Source of the DNA: Paramacrobiotus metropolitanus
Taxonomy: Eukaryota > Tardigrada > Eutardigrada > Parachela > Macrobiotidae
DNA: 64,000 nt
Assembly (NCBI RefSeq): GCF_019649055.1
Contig: NW_026570245.1
Span: 558,001 to 622,000 of the forward strand
Reading direction: 5' to 3'
The notes beneath the pieces were generated by a model. The model was not told the DNA's origin. It saw only the letters and a program-made list of their open reading frames with translations, and ran no database searches. Position 1 is the first letter of the stretch; each line of letters begins with the position of its first letter. The position numbers were made by a program, and so were the translations under genes. Of this stretch, positions 1 to 11,000 are shown in pieces.

Positions 1-11
1 TTCTTTTTTAG

Positions 12-388
12 CGGCCGAGTTTGCTGAAGTGGAAGGTTTGGATCAGCGTGAATTGGAAAGGACGCGGTTACAGGATCGTAATCAGCGTATGAAGGAGCAG
101 CTTGAAGTAAGTATTGTAGTTTCGTATCGTACGCATTGGCAGGGCTTTCTGGTCAGAATTAGTTGAAAGTATTTTAAAGCGCCTTTGATTTTTTTGTTGC
201 TTATCACTCTTTTCCGACTCCAGGCCTTGAATCGTGATTTGGAGAGTTCAAAAGTGGATGAATATCAGACCCAAGAGGACCGTCTGCACCAGGCCAATAT
301 GCGCGAAGGCCGTGATAAGTACAAGACACTCCGCGATATCCGCAAGGGCAACACTAAGCGTCGTGTGGATCAATTTGAGAATTTGTAA
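12..388 (+). CDS. ERM (ezrin/radixin/moesin) protein, C-terminal end only
   Basis: Partial gene running in from the left edge. Two exons are visible, 12-106 and 224-388, split by a GT-AG intron with the frame preserved (31 codons, then 54 plus stop). The first exon is Glu/Arg-rich helix. The second ends in the ERM actin-binding tail: [19 protein letters not shown] followed by VDQFENL. In the family this tail binds F-actin or folds back on the FERM domain, and the Thr in KYKTL matches the activating phosphorylation site; this part is family knowledge. The FERM domain lies outside the window. An AATAAA at 734-739 could be the poly(A) signal, giving a 3' UTR of about 350 nt. Family assignment is very strong; which ERM member cannot be told. 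Confidence 0.93.
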
Positions 389-1536
389 AAAAAATGCGGC
401 GGCGATATTGTGGGACTGGCAGTTTGTTCAGCACTGATTCTGTCATAGCGGCGGCTTCCGTTCCGGCGTGAGCGGGACCAGTCCTGTTGGGTTGTCTGTT
501 TTTACTGTTATTCTAATTAATAATATATTTTTAATTAATCTTTTTATGTGTCTTATTTGAGCGGTTGGAGCAGCGACGTAAAGGTTCTATTTCGAGGCTT
601 TTTTGTATTGACTTGATTTACTGATATGGCTTCTTTGGAGCTGTTTGTTATTTTGTTTTTGACCACTTGGACTTCATGTTATTCCGGCTTTGTAATCACA
701 CGCTTTCATATGTTGCCTTTTGCCTAAAGCATGAATAAAGATTACTTTTATAAGATTTTGAAAGTTGCAAAGTATCGCGCCCATATCTGCTAACTGGAGT
801 TCCAGACTTCTGCTACAGGCAATCCTATGTCCTCAAAACATGGGTTACCTGCGCTTAAACCGTTATACGTAAGTAATGTGTGATGTGCTGTATCTGTATT
901 GTACATTGCGATATTCAACCCTGCTGTGTGCAGAAGAGTAAGCTTCAAGCTACAATGCATTAAATCCAGATTATGTTTTATTATGTTGCAGTCTTTCGAG
1001 AATTTCTACCGGTGTGGTATTGCATGGTACAACCTATTGTAAAATGACAGAAGATACAACAGAAGGTCCGACCAAAGCACAGGTCGACATAGACCAGTAT
1101 AGCTGTGAGCTACTGACCAGTGGTCAGTCAACATTGCGCTACGCTTGAGCAACCACGCGCGGCACGATGAAAATATGAAGCACAATATTTTAATAACTGG
1201 TCTTTATTCTCACAGTGCAGCCGCTGTGGCTTCGAATTATCAGTTTGAGATTTTGCAGGTACATTTGTGAATAGTGTGCCTTCGCTAAGAATTTCTCCAG
1301 TAAAATATTGTACGCTTTGGAAGTTTGCATGCAGTGTGCTACCGTTACCGGTATGGGACGTCGAGCCTCAGATTATGCTATGTGACAGATAAGATAGAAT
1401 AATTATCTGTCGCTTACGTATGATTAATTTCAAGCTGGTGAATTGTGTGGATACAGTGTATTAGAAACCTGGACGATGTTTAAAAAGTGTTTTAAAAAAG
1501 TAATATGAAAAGTGCTGACTCCTGAGAAGACTGAAA
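389..1536. other. ERM 3' UTR and intergenic stretch upstream of TMEM98
   Basis: No convincing gene. It holds the probable ERM 3' UTR (AATAAA at 734-739), a 34-codon open frame at 1044-1148 with no recognised similarity, and a 17-bp near-perfect palindrome at 1112-1128. The TMEM98 promoter and 5' UTR should be here, but no clear TATA box was seen. Confidence 0.6.
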
Positions 1537-3582
1537 ATGGAAACCGTGGTGGCCGTGGGGATCGGAATCCTAACCGTAGTTATTCTGGCTTTTGTCGTGG
1601 GAATTGCTATGGTGGCCCGGTATCGTTTATGTCGACGGAAAGAGGAGATCGACGCCACGGAACTCATCGAGCAACACACTGGCGGTCAGAAAAATGGTCT
1701 AGGCGACGAAATTGAACTCGGAGAAATTGTCCTGTCGGACGAGGAAATCGACCGGATTGTCCAAAATGCTCAATGGATCGAAGATATTAGGTAAAGTGGG
1801 ATTCCAGAGTGTGCCTATTTTTTAAGCACGGATCGTAGTAAATGCTGCCGAGGTAGGAATTCTTACTGTAACCGCGGCCGGATTTACTGACAACTTCCCT
1901 TTGATTTTTACTGCGTAGCGGATGGATTCCTCATTGTTTGTCTATTTTACGGACGTGCCACAACTTAACGGAGAAATTGGTGACAATGACACTTGGTATG
2001 GAGAATCGTATACGAAGTATACCTCTATACATAGAAAGCATAGTTTATTCATCAAAATCTTAAATTACGTTTAAGCCATCCTTTTTATGTTTTGGAAAAC
2101 TTGTTTATAAAAATTGTTTCAAGTTGATAGTCAACAGTCAAATGGTAATTTGCTAAAATTCGCGATATGCCAGCCTCATAGTTATGTTTTTTAATTAATT
2201 ACAGATACTGGTATACTGTAGGTATGCTGTTGTACATGTTCTGTTCAATAGAACATGTAATAATTCGCCGATTCCGAATATGCAATTAGTTTTGCAATCC
2301 GACTTCATCGAAAGTGATTCGGAACAGACAACGAAAGTTTCCGAGAAGTTAATTAGCCAAATATTCTATTGTTATTTACCTGGCTGCTAATATTGCATGA
2401 AACTAAATGTTACCTTTAAATTGATGGGGAGCTGATAAAGAGAATAACGGATTACGATTAATATATAAGCCTAATTATGGTTCTTCAAAGCCAAATAAAT
2501 ACATATGCATGTTTTCATGAAGGGAAGGAAAACTACAAGTACGCTTGCCGGACCGGTAAAATGGACGCACTGCTAAAAGTGGCAAAAAGTATTGGACCCC
2601 GTATCGACGATATTGCCAGGTCAATGGAGCCGCCCCTAGATTCCCGCCTCTTGGAAGCACGGTAAACACGAATGCTTTAGACACTTTAGGTTCACTGGTC
2701 ATTACAGTACGAGTGTACTGTAATGTACTGTATGTATTCCTAGAGTAGTGTGCCGACAAGATTTAATAAACTGCAATAATTCATGAATTTTGTATACAGT
2801 ATATCCATACCTCATAAACTTAGACCGCGTTAGATGGCGAATATGCCACAAGTGTTTTCTAACAATACAGTAAGTAACCCTGGCAGCCAAACGAACATAT
2901 CTTCCTGATATTCGTTAAGCCTCTTAAAGAGTAGTACACTAAAGGTGTTGCCACGCTTGGCATAATTATTGTTTGATTTATGTTGGTTTTCAGGTGTGTT
3001 GCGCTGGTTGTGTCGGTAGAACAATTGGTGTTGGTCACTCAGACAGTGTGCGGAAGTGTCGGAAAGCGCATCCAGTGGATCGAAAGCGCTCTAGCTGATC
3101 TCCATGTTCATTTGCAGGTACGAGTACAATATAGTACATCTGCAGGATTTATGTACAAAACTTCTTTAATAACAACTTCTGTTATTGTAACTTGAACGCG
3201 TTTTTTTCACGGCTGCTACCTTGTGACAACTTAGATTCTTTTTCGTGGCATTCGCTAACTAGAATCAAAACGGTATTATTCCTACGCAATTCCATAGAGA
3301 GTACGAGAAGAAGGCAAATAAATTGTATATGTATATATCGTATATTCGTATACGTGCAAACGAAAACAGAATCTTTTGTATAAATTTTTGTTATCCTTTT
3401 AGGTGCTCCGACAAGCAGCGACAGAAGCAGAAAAAGAAGCAGCTGATCGACCATTTTCTCGCCAAAGTTCCTCTCGCAGAGGAGTAACCGCACTTTATCC
3501 GACTGCGGCCGCAAGCTCAAATTTTGGCCAACAGGAAATGCAAATTCCAGTGCTGACAGTAACAGATGCCTCACCTGTATGA
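1537..3582 (+). CDS. TMEM98: TMEM98 orthologue, single-pass membrane protein
   Basis: Five exons: 1537-1790, 1919-1995, 2523-2661, 2994-3117 and 3403-3582. They join in frame (774 nt, 257 aa). It starts METVV with one N-terminal transmembrane helix (about residues 4-26), then a basic patch, as in vertebrate TMEM98. Conserved blocks are WIEDISGWIPHCLSILRTCH, NLTEKLV, VAKSIGPRIDDIARSMEPPL, DSRLLEAR and EQLVLVTQTV. The last exon encodes a tail (VLRQAA...) somewhat longer than the human one. In vertebrates TMEM98 is a membrane protein linked to inhibition of the MYRF self-cleaving factor; that role is known for the family, not shown here. Exon 2 is only 77 nt and is easy to miss. The start is supported by the METVV match and by the helix following directly. 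Confidence 0.9.
2701..2724. repeat. Short perfect inverted repeat in TMEM98 intron 3
   Basis: Two perfect 10-bp arms (ATTACAGTAC and its complement) separated by GAGT, followed by another TGTACTGTA run. The arms contain the TACAGTA word that recurs through the window. Confidence 0.7.
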
Positions 3583-5770
3583 ATACGCTTTACGCAATCG
3601 CTGTTCTACTGTCTTCCGGACATTACTTTCGACAGCTCTGAATGGATTTTTAGCAAAAAGTATTACTGTTTTTACACCCTTAAATACATATTCTATCTGC
3701 ATATACTAGTATATTTATCACGAAACTACAATCACGGAGTTGAATTGCTTGTTTTCTGTTTTCCAAAATATCCTGACAAATTGACAATCAGTGCAGTATA
3801 CCGGTACCTGATCGACTGGATCTTTGATTACTTAGTTTACTATCAAGGTAAAGATCTGTATTACAACGGAAAACCCCGTACGATCTGGTCAGAACAAAGC
3901 AAAAAATTAATCGAAAAACTGATAACGCCATTCGATTCCGCATGTCTGGAAACTGTGTCACATGCATTTTGTTTTAAAAATTATTCGCTCCGGCTCCCGT
4001 GCCGGTACCGGTAGAGCTGAAAGCTCAAGGTGACCTTGAAAATAATTTTAAATAATTTCAAAGTCCGGTTGCATGGAGAAAAAATCAGTAAACTTAAACT
4101 GGTAAGTACCTTTTTAGATCAGCAAATAAAAAATATTTTACTCCTATATTTTTATTTTAATAAATTTTACTCCTATAAAACTAGAAAACCAGTAAGATTA
4201 GCAGTAACACAAACGATGCTGCTAGTGGATGGCTTCGTTTCAATAAATCGTTAACAATTTAAAGCACACTTCAGTTGGTGGGATTGCAAGTTTTGAGAAA
4301 GTGGCCTTTTTGAGAAAAGCCAAAATAGGGGTAACCTTAAGAATAAGAACGCTCGTTAAAAGCCACTTGAAGGCAGCTGTAAAAGAAGCTGACCATCGCA
4401 ATCGTTCAAACTTGCTGACCTTTCACTGCAGTCCAAGCAAAACTAAGGACAGTAAATAATTAATCAGCGTATACAGTCCGTAAATTATTCAGTATAATAC
4501 GGAATAGTAATACGGTATCTACATTCGAGATCTCTGTTATTACAAAAAAAGGGATACGCGAACCCAGCTTTCCCGTATAGAATCAGCAAAAACCGTTTCC
4601 ATCATCTGAGCACAGTCCAGAGCACACGGCCCGCTAGGTGACCAAACTACCGCTGCTGTCCAGAGCACACGTTCACGCGGGGTATGTGTGTGAACGAGTG
4701 ACACTTCGGTCACCGCTGCTGTCCAAAGCACACGGCCCGCTAAGTGAACGAGTGACCGAACTACGGCTTCTGTCCAGAGCACACGTTCACGCGGGCAGCG
4801 TGTGAACGAGTCACGAGTGACACTTCGGTCACCGCTGCTGTCCAGAGCACACAGCCCGCTAGGTGAACAAGCGACCGAATTACCGCTGCTGTCCAGAGCA
4901 CACAGCTCGCTAGGTGAACAAGTGACCGAATTACCGCTGCTGTCCAGAGCACACAGCCCGCTAGGTGAACAAGTGACCGAATTACCGCTGCTGTACCTCG
5001 TAGATTCAGAGTCGGGATGGAAAAGTTAACATAGATTCCTTTCTGAGTCAATGTAAATGCGTCAATTCAATGTAAATGAGTGCACAAAAGCCGTAAATTC
5101 ACTTATTATCCTATCTACGTTTTAGCGCTACTTTCGGACCGTTTGTTTTGCTGAAGGAATAAGATGTTAACTAAACAGCTGATCGAAATCATTTGAATAA
5201 ACCGGCCGTAGACTGGGGACCACAAGAAACGCGGAGGCGAAGCCGAGGCTGTTTCTTGTACGAAAATATTACAATGATCAGGTATTAAAATAGAAGGCCA
5301 GCATTAAATGTTGTACAGTGTGTTACGTGCTATAATTATGAAATTAAAGTAACATTGCGTAAAAACTGTTTCCACATCTTTGCGCATCCAAACAAATTCG
5401 ATATTGCATACGAATATTGCAGCAGCTTTTAATTGCACTTTAAAGTGTGTCCTAGGCCCGTTAAAAGCTAACTTCGCTCTTCCACTTCTTATACATACGT
5501 ACACACATAATAGTACAGGATACTCTGCATAGGCACATTCAGACTGCAAAATAAAACTGCAGCTAATTGGAAATTTTCAATCAACTAAATATCGACAGGG
5601 TACACCAGCGACACTCCAAATTTTATGGGCAAATTAAAATACTAACAATTACACGCATTGAAGAAATCAGCAATATTATTAATTGTAAGATAAAGTTGCA
5701 CCCCACATATTACAGCCTCCATTTTAAATGAAATAATTTAATAATAAAGCGTTGTTTTGTCATAATTTGA
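3583..5770. other. Intergenic region with minisatellite
   Basis: AT-rich in its first kilobase, with several open frames on both strands but no recognisable domain or splice-supported gene. The minisatellite at about 4610-4995 is the only clear structure. The right end carries the 3' flank of the minus-strand secreted-protein gene. Confidence 0.6.
4610..4995. repeat. Minisatellite, 51-bp unit plus a longer variant unit
   Basis: Exact 51-bp spacing is seen for the core CCGCTGCTGTCCAGAGCACA, starting at 4832, 4883 and 4934, with a truncated copy at 4985. To the left, diverged units share the same core but carry an insert containing the inverted pair GTTCACGCG / CGTGTGAAC and a CACTTCGGTCAC block. 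The unit is a multiple of three, so reading frames stay open on both strands by repetition. It looks non-coding. Confidence 0.85.
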
Positions 5771-6325
5771 TCATGCTGGCGAAACTTTAACCACATGCAT
5801 GTTGTCCTTGTAACGGTAGGACGTTCCTGCTCCAATCAGCGTGACCGTGCTGGCTTCGGTGGCTCCGTTGAATTTAATACAGACGGAAATGGACAGCGAT
5901 TTATCGATATTCCGGTTGACACTCCATTCGCTAACATTGTGTAGGCGCGGTTCACCTTGTGACGACAAACGGTCATGCGAAGCGATCTTTTTATCCCCAT
6001 CGTAGACATGGACAGCGTTGATCTCCGCTCCGTCCACAGTGTACGCCAATTGGACGTTCTCAATGAAAGCGATCATCCCTTCACGACGGGCCAAGACCGA
6101 CAGTGGCACATGGAACCATTCACAACTGCCGGCATCCAGGGAATTTTTCGGGGTCACGGTGATACCGGTGGCATGAACTTTTACGGTGAATTTATCAGGG
6201 TTTTCGGCGTGGAACGCGGATCCCTGAATCCATTTGGAATTGAATAACCCTGCGGCATGACCTGTGCATGGGCGACACATCGCCACAAAAACGACTGCCA
6301 CCAAGATACAGACACAGGAATTCAT
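5771..6325 (-). CDS. Small secreted beta-rich protein, relative of the 25-29 kb cluster
   Basis: Single-exon ORF of 184 aa. The ATG at 6325 gives a clean signal peptide (MNSCVCILVAVVFVAMCRP) with probable cleavage near CTG-HAAG; an upstream in-frame codon at 6340 is TTG, so it was not used. The mature part contains GSAF, CEWFHVPLSV, AFIENVQLAY and VHVYDGDKKIA. These line up with GTAF, the Phe-His-Ala block, AFIE-V-AYEG and VWDGD in the three paralogues at 25-29 kb. A WFH-I/V-P block plus a later VH-Y/V-DG block resembles the DUF6623-type family as I remember it from microbes; this is unverified. Function unknown. The gene lacks the introns of its relatives. Confidence 0.75.
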   Translation of the reverse strand: MNSCVCILVAVVFVAMCRPCTGHAAGLFNSKWIQGSAFHAENPDKFTVKVHATGITVTPKNSLDAGSCEWFHVPLSVLARREGMIAFIENVQLAYTVDGAEINAVHVYDGDKKIASHDRLSSQGEPRLHNVSEWSVNRNIDKSLSISVCIKFNGATEASTVTLIGAGTSYRYKDNMHVVKVSPA

Positions 6326-8011
6326 GGTGAAAAATTTCAAAAAATGCTGCGATGTGGAGGGTCAATATGAAATCATACCACACTGAACAGAAGCATGTTA
6401 GCGACTTTTCGATGTTATACGTGGGAGCATTTATCAAGATTTTGCTGATCGGCTATCGGTCATCTGCGCGCCGATTTTATTACAGTACTCAAACAACATG
6501 GTACAAAAATGTCACTATCGTAGGAGGCTAAAGGTTCTTTTATAGTATTAGACAATTCTCGGCAAACTGCGGCAGTAGCAGTACCTAGGACAGCAGCAAA
6601 AGCCACCTTATTACAGTGCTCGTAGTGCAAAAAATTAATCTAGATGCTTAGTACAAAATCAAATTGAATTGCACGTACGACAGATAATACATGTTTCTTG
6701 GGATAGACGCAAACAGGCACGTGATTCGGCTTCCATAGAAAAATAATTATTATGATAGATATGCGCAAGTTTACCAACAAATCCGAGTGCGTTTCTTTGG
6801 CAAATCTTCTCGGGTTAAGGAAACTAGGTCGAAGGGAGACAATTCTTTACTGTTCTTTTTTCTTATCTTACATACTAACCGATGACCTTGCTAAAGACGC
6901 ATGAGATCTGTGCCATAAAAAACCTACCAAATATGACAACATAATAAACAAAGATACTCATGCTCATATAAAACATAATAACCCAACCAAATATGCGAAA
7001 ACATAATTATGCGAAAACGGTTAGTTACAATTCATCTTGTAGTAAGCTTGCAAACTGCAATCCCGACAAGCAATCGTTTAACAGCCACTTATGTTTTTAA
7101 CCGTAAAGCATCCATCACAAAATATATGGAGAAAATTCGCGGCTTTTAAAACAAAAAAATATTTTACCGTAATCATAGCTTAAAAGTTAAAATAAAATTT
7201 CAAACGAAACTCATTGCGTTAAACTATTACTACCAGAATTAACTATGCAGTCAGCAGATGAACCGTTCTTTCCCTGCAATGCAGATCTACAGTACATTTC
7301 GCACTTCTTCTCTTGTAATCTGTTAATATAGGATTATTTAGTGGATGTACAAAATCGATACGACTCACGACGCATGGACCTATGTTTTATTATGCGAAAA
7401 ATAATTAACCGTCGTACTAATTATTTACGTGATAGCATTTGCGATTCGGATTTATTACTTTTTCTTGTCTTTTTACGTGCTCTGTAACGGATGGCTTTGA
7501 TAAGGATAAGATAATGCATCGTAGCGATATACCATCCCGTATCGTTGCATCAATATCTGCCAGATTTGTGTTCCGGTAGAAGACTAGGCTACGGTATAAC
7601 CATGCAGCTGCTGTAACTTACAAGCACCGGTTATCGTTCGTTAAAAATTGCGCTAGGGGTGTATCTCCTTACACGTACGAGTAATTTTAATTGAAAACCA
7701 GATAATCACTTAAACCCACATATTATGCGCATTATCATCATAACAATAGCAGGATGCCGATATGGCCTGTTGTCCTCTTATCGTTTTACGAAATATAGTA
7801 CTGCTGTCACCAAGCGCTCGTTGTCTGCGCCGTGCTAGTTAGCCTTATCGAGAACGTTACGCGGCCTCAATAATACGCATTTTGCTGACAAGCAGCATTT
7901 TATTTTGGGGGATTTTACGGTGACAATTCGTGAGGGAATTCCCTAGTTTTCTGCATTTACAGGAATAGCGTGGGGGCAACCGGCCCAGTGTGGATCCTGC
8001 CTGGCACAAAA
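6326..8011. other. Intergenic region between secreted protein and transporter A
   Basis: Divergent promoter region for the minus-strand secreted-protein gene and the plus-strand transporter. AT-rich; no coding signal, RNA gene or clear repeat was recognised. Confidence 0.5.
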
Positions 8012-11000
8012 ATGTCGTCGAGTAATGAAAAGGATGCCGGTGATAATCCAAAATCCGGTAAGATAGATTATCATATTCGAATAAGTACTTTACATATGCA
8101 GGATGAGACTTCTTGCAGTTGTACAAAATAGCAATAAAAAACAAGCCTACTCAATGTTTTAATAGCCACACATTGCAGGAAGGCTGGAAATTACATTTTC
8201 TACTTGAAAGTAGCACAACTTGCAAATTTTTGAAGTATCATTAGGTACTCTATATTATATTTATCACAGTAAAATAAGCGGATATGTACTTACTGTTTGC
8301 TTGAAATTATTTGAATTAAGCTTTTTTCTCTAAATGTCTGTTGTTGTTTTGCACAGAGTTCATAATGAAAGAGCTGAACAGAATATCCCAAAAATCTGGT
8401 CCAGTTACCGCCATGAACAAGACGGACTCAAGTGGCACAATCTCCGTAGACAGCGTATGTTTCCTGCTCTAGGGTACCTTATTTACAATTAGTTTATGGT
8501 TGTCAGAATATAACTCATCGATCAATCATCTCCTTTTATATTTTATTATTTGCTCATTCGAGTCAGAATTTTGCGTGCTGTAACTTGTCCGTACACTTCG
8601 ATGGGACAGTTGCTGGTTACAGATTTCCATCCAGAAGACACCCAAATATCCATGGTATATCATCTTCATTCTGGGAAATGAATTGTGCGAAAGGTTTGCC
8701 TTTTATGGCATGAAAGGTACATCAAAAATTAAATTGTGTCAACTTTTAAAAAGCATGGCAGTTAAATAAAATGCCCATACAGTAATACTAATTTACATCG
8801 TGTTCAAATTTGCAGCCGTGTTGACGCTGTACTTCCTGCAAGCCTTCATGTGGTCAGAAAGTACCTCTACACTAGTGTACCATGTGTTTTTGGTTTTATC
8901 ATACTTTACCCCAGTATTCGGTGCCATGTTGGCCGATGGATACATTGGAAAATTTGCGTCAGTGCTCCTGTTTGCATAAGTACTATTTTGCAACGCAGAT
9001 AATTTAATATAGATGGACATAATTTACTGCAGGACAATCTTTCTGCTGTCTCTTGTGTACGTTGGTGGATTGGTTTTAATGACTCTAGCGTCAATACCAC
9101 CGATTGGATTACATCCGATGTAAGTTTAGCGACACCCAAAACTAGCCTCAGATGATTCATGCTTTTTGTCTTCGGGGTGCTTTTAACTAAACTTTTATAA
9201 TTTTAGCGCGGGATTTGTCAGCGGACTCCTTCTGGTGGCTGTCGGTACTGGTGGAATCAAGCCGTGTGTCGTGACCTATGGAGGCGATCAGTTTGTCACC
9301 GGACAGGTAAGCAGGCAGCTGTTTTTAAAGTTGCTTGTGACTTGAGTATCTTTGCAGACCTGCAGTTTTCGGAATTTGCTCAAATTTGACCGTTTTACAG
9401 GAGCGCTACCGGGAACAATTCTTTTCTGTGTTCTACTTCTGTATCAATGCCGGAAGTCTCGTATCCACCTTCGTCACACCCATTCTTAGAAGTAGGCTAC
9501 CAAATTATGCTGAAACATCTTTCTTTTCATGAACCATAATTATTTTATTATATTTTTGTAATATTTTTCGTAATAGACTATGAAGAAACCGTTTGCACAT
9601 TTGCGTACATTGCAGGTGATGTCTCGTGTTTTGACCAAGAAGGATGCTATCCCGCGGTATGTTGCATCGTCAATTTGTCAAAACATTTATCGGGGCCACT
9701 TGTGCTATCCGGTAGATAACATATTATCAGGGTCATTCTGCCCCATAAACAAATTGCTCCTGTGTGTGAGTGCGGCATGTAGACGATCCAGTTTGGATAT
9801 CTGTCGCCAAGAATTGCCCCTACAATGGGATGACAAAGATCGTATTAGTGCATTTCAATAACTGTATTCTGTACATATGCAAGCCATTATTGTATTATTT
9901 CGCCATGTCAGTGGTTGTATCGCAGAATGATTGTGCATTCGTTAATTGTTTAGGCATTCGGACTTCCTGCAGGATTGCTGGCGGTGGCTGTAGGTACGAA
10001 GCAGTCGTTCAGAAGCAATTCGTTTCACGCCAGTAACTTGTGACCTTTACTCAACTTAGTGCTATTTGTCGTGGGGCGGCCGTTCTATCGCAACATCCCA
10101 CCGACGGGAAACATCGTAGGAAAAGTTCTGGCTTGCATTTGGGTAAGCGTACGCACGAGAAATACAGACAAATACAGTATTTAAATATCGGGTCAGTTTT
10201 CACACATAACCTAAACAGGCCATCGTTATATCTGATTTGTTTTGCAGCATGCCCTTGCTAATAAATTCCGCAAAAATAAGCCACGCGGAGTCAAGCACTG
10301 GTTGGATTACGCATCCGATAAATATGATGTACATAAAATTGTCTGATATATATGTGATAAATGTTTTGGGCAAACATGTTTCAAGGCAATTTTATTCGCG
10401 TTACAGGCGGCTTTTATTAGTGATGTGAAGAAGGTTATGCCTGTACTCAAGATGTTTTTACCACTGCCTATTTTCTGGACATTATTCGATCAAAAGGTTA
10501 GTTGTTTACCGTAAACCCTCTCTAGTTCATAGTCATACACAGCCACCATTACAGCACGCACAGATCAGTCACATGGTTTTGTGTTTCCAATTTAGGGATC
10601 GCGATGGACACTACAAGCCAATAAAATGGATGGTCGCATCACCGATAGTTTCTACTGGAAACCAGATCAAGTGCAAATCTTCAATCCGGTTCTGATTTTA
10701 ATCTTGGTGCCAATTTTTGAAACGATCATCTTTCCACTCATCGAGAGATGTGGTTTCAAATTCAGGTAAAGATTCTGGCGGCATACTTTAATTTCGCTTT
10801 GTCGTAACTCTACTGTAAGCAGTTAATGGCACTGCCGGCTAATTTTTGACGAAGCAATGGTTTTGAATGCGCCAGAGAAGTTTACGATGACCTTATTGCT
10901 TGCTTTACAGGCTTCTGGCGCGCATGGTCACCGGGATGTTATTAGCGGGCGGTGCTTTCGTCATTGCTGGGTTTCTCCAGATCGAACTGGACGTATGTTA

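Noticed and set aside
3745-4014. 89-codon open frame downstream of TMEM98
   Set aside because: No ATG at its start and no similarity or splice context; judged chance.
4832-4995. Regularly spaced repeats resembling a CRISPR array
   Set aside because: The repeats are contiguous tandem units without unique spacers, and the host is a eukaryote.
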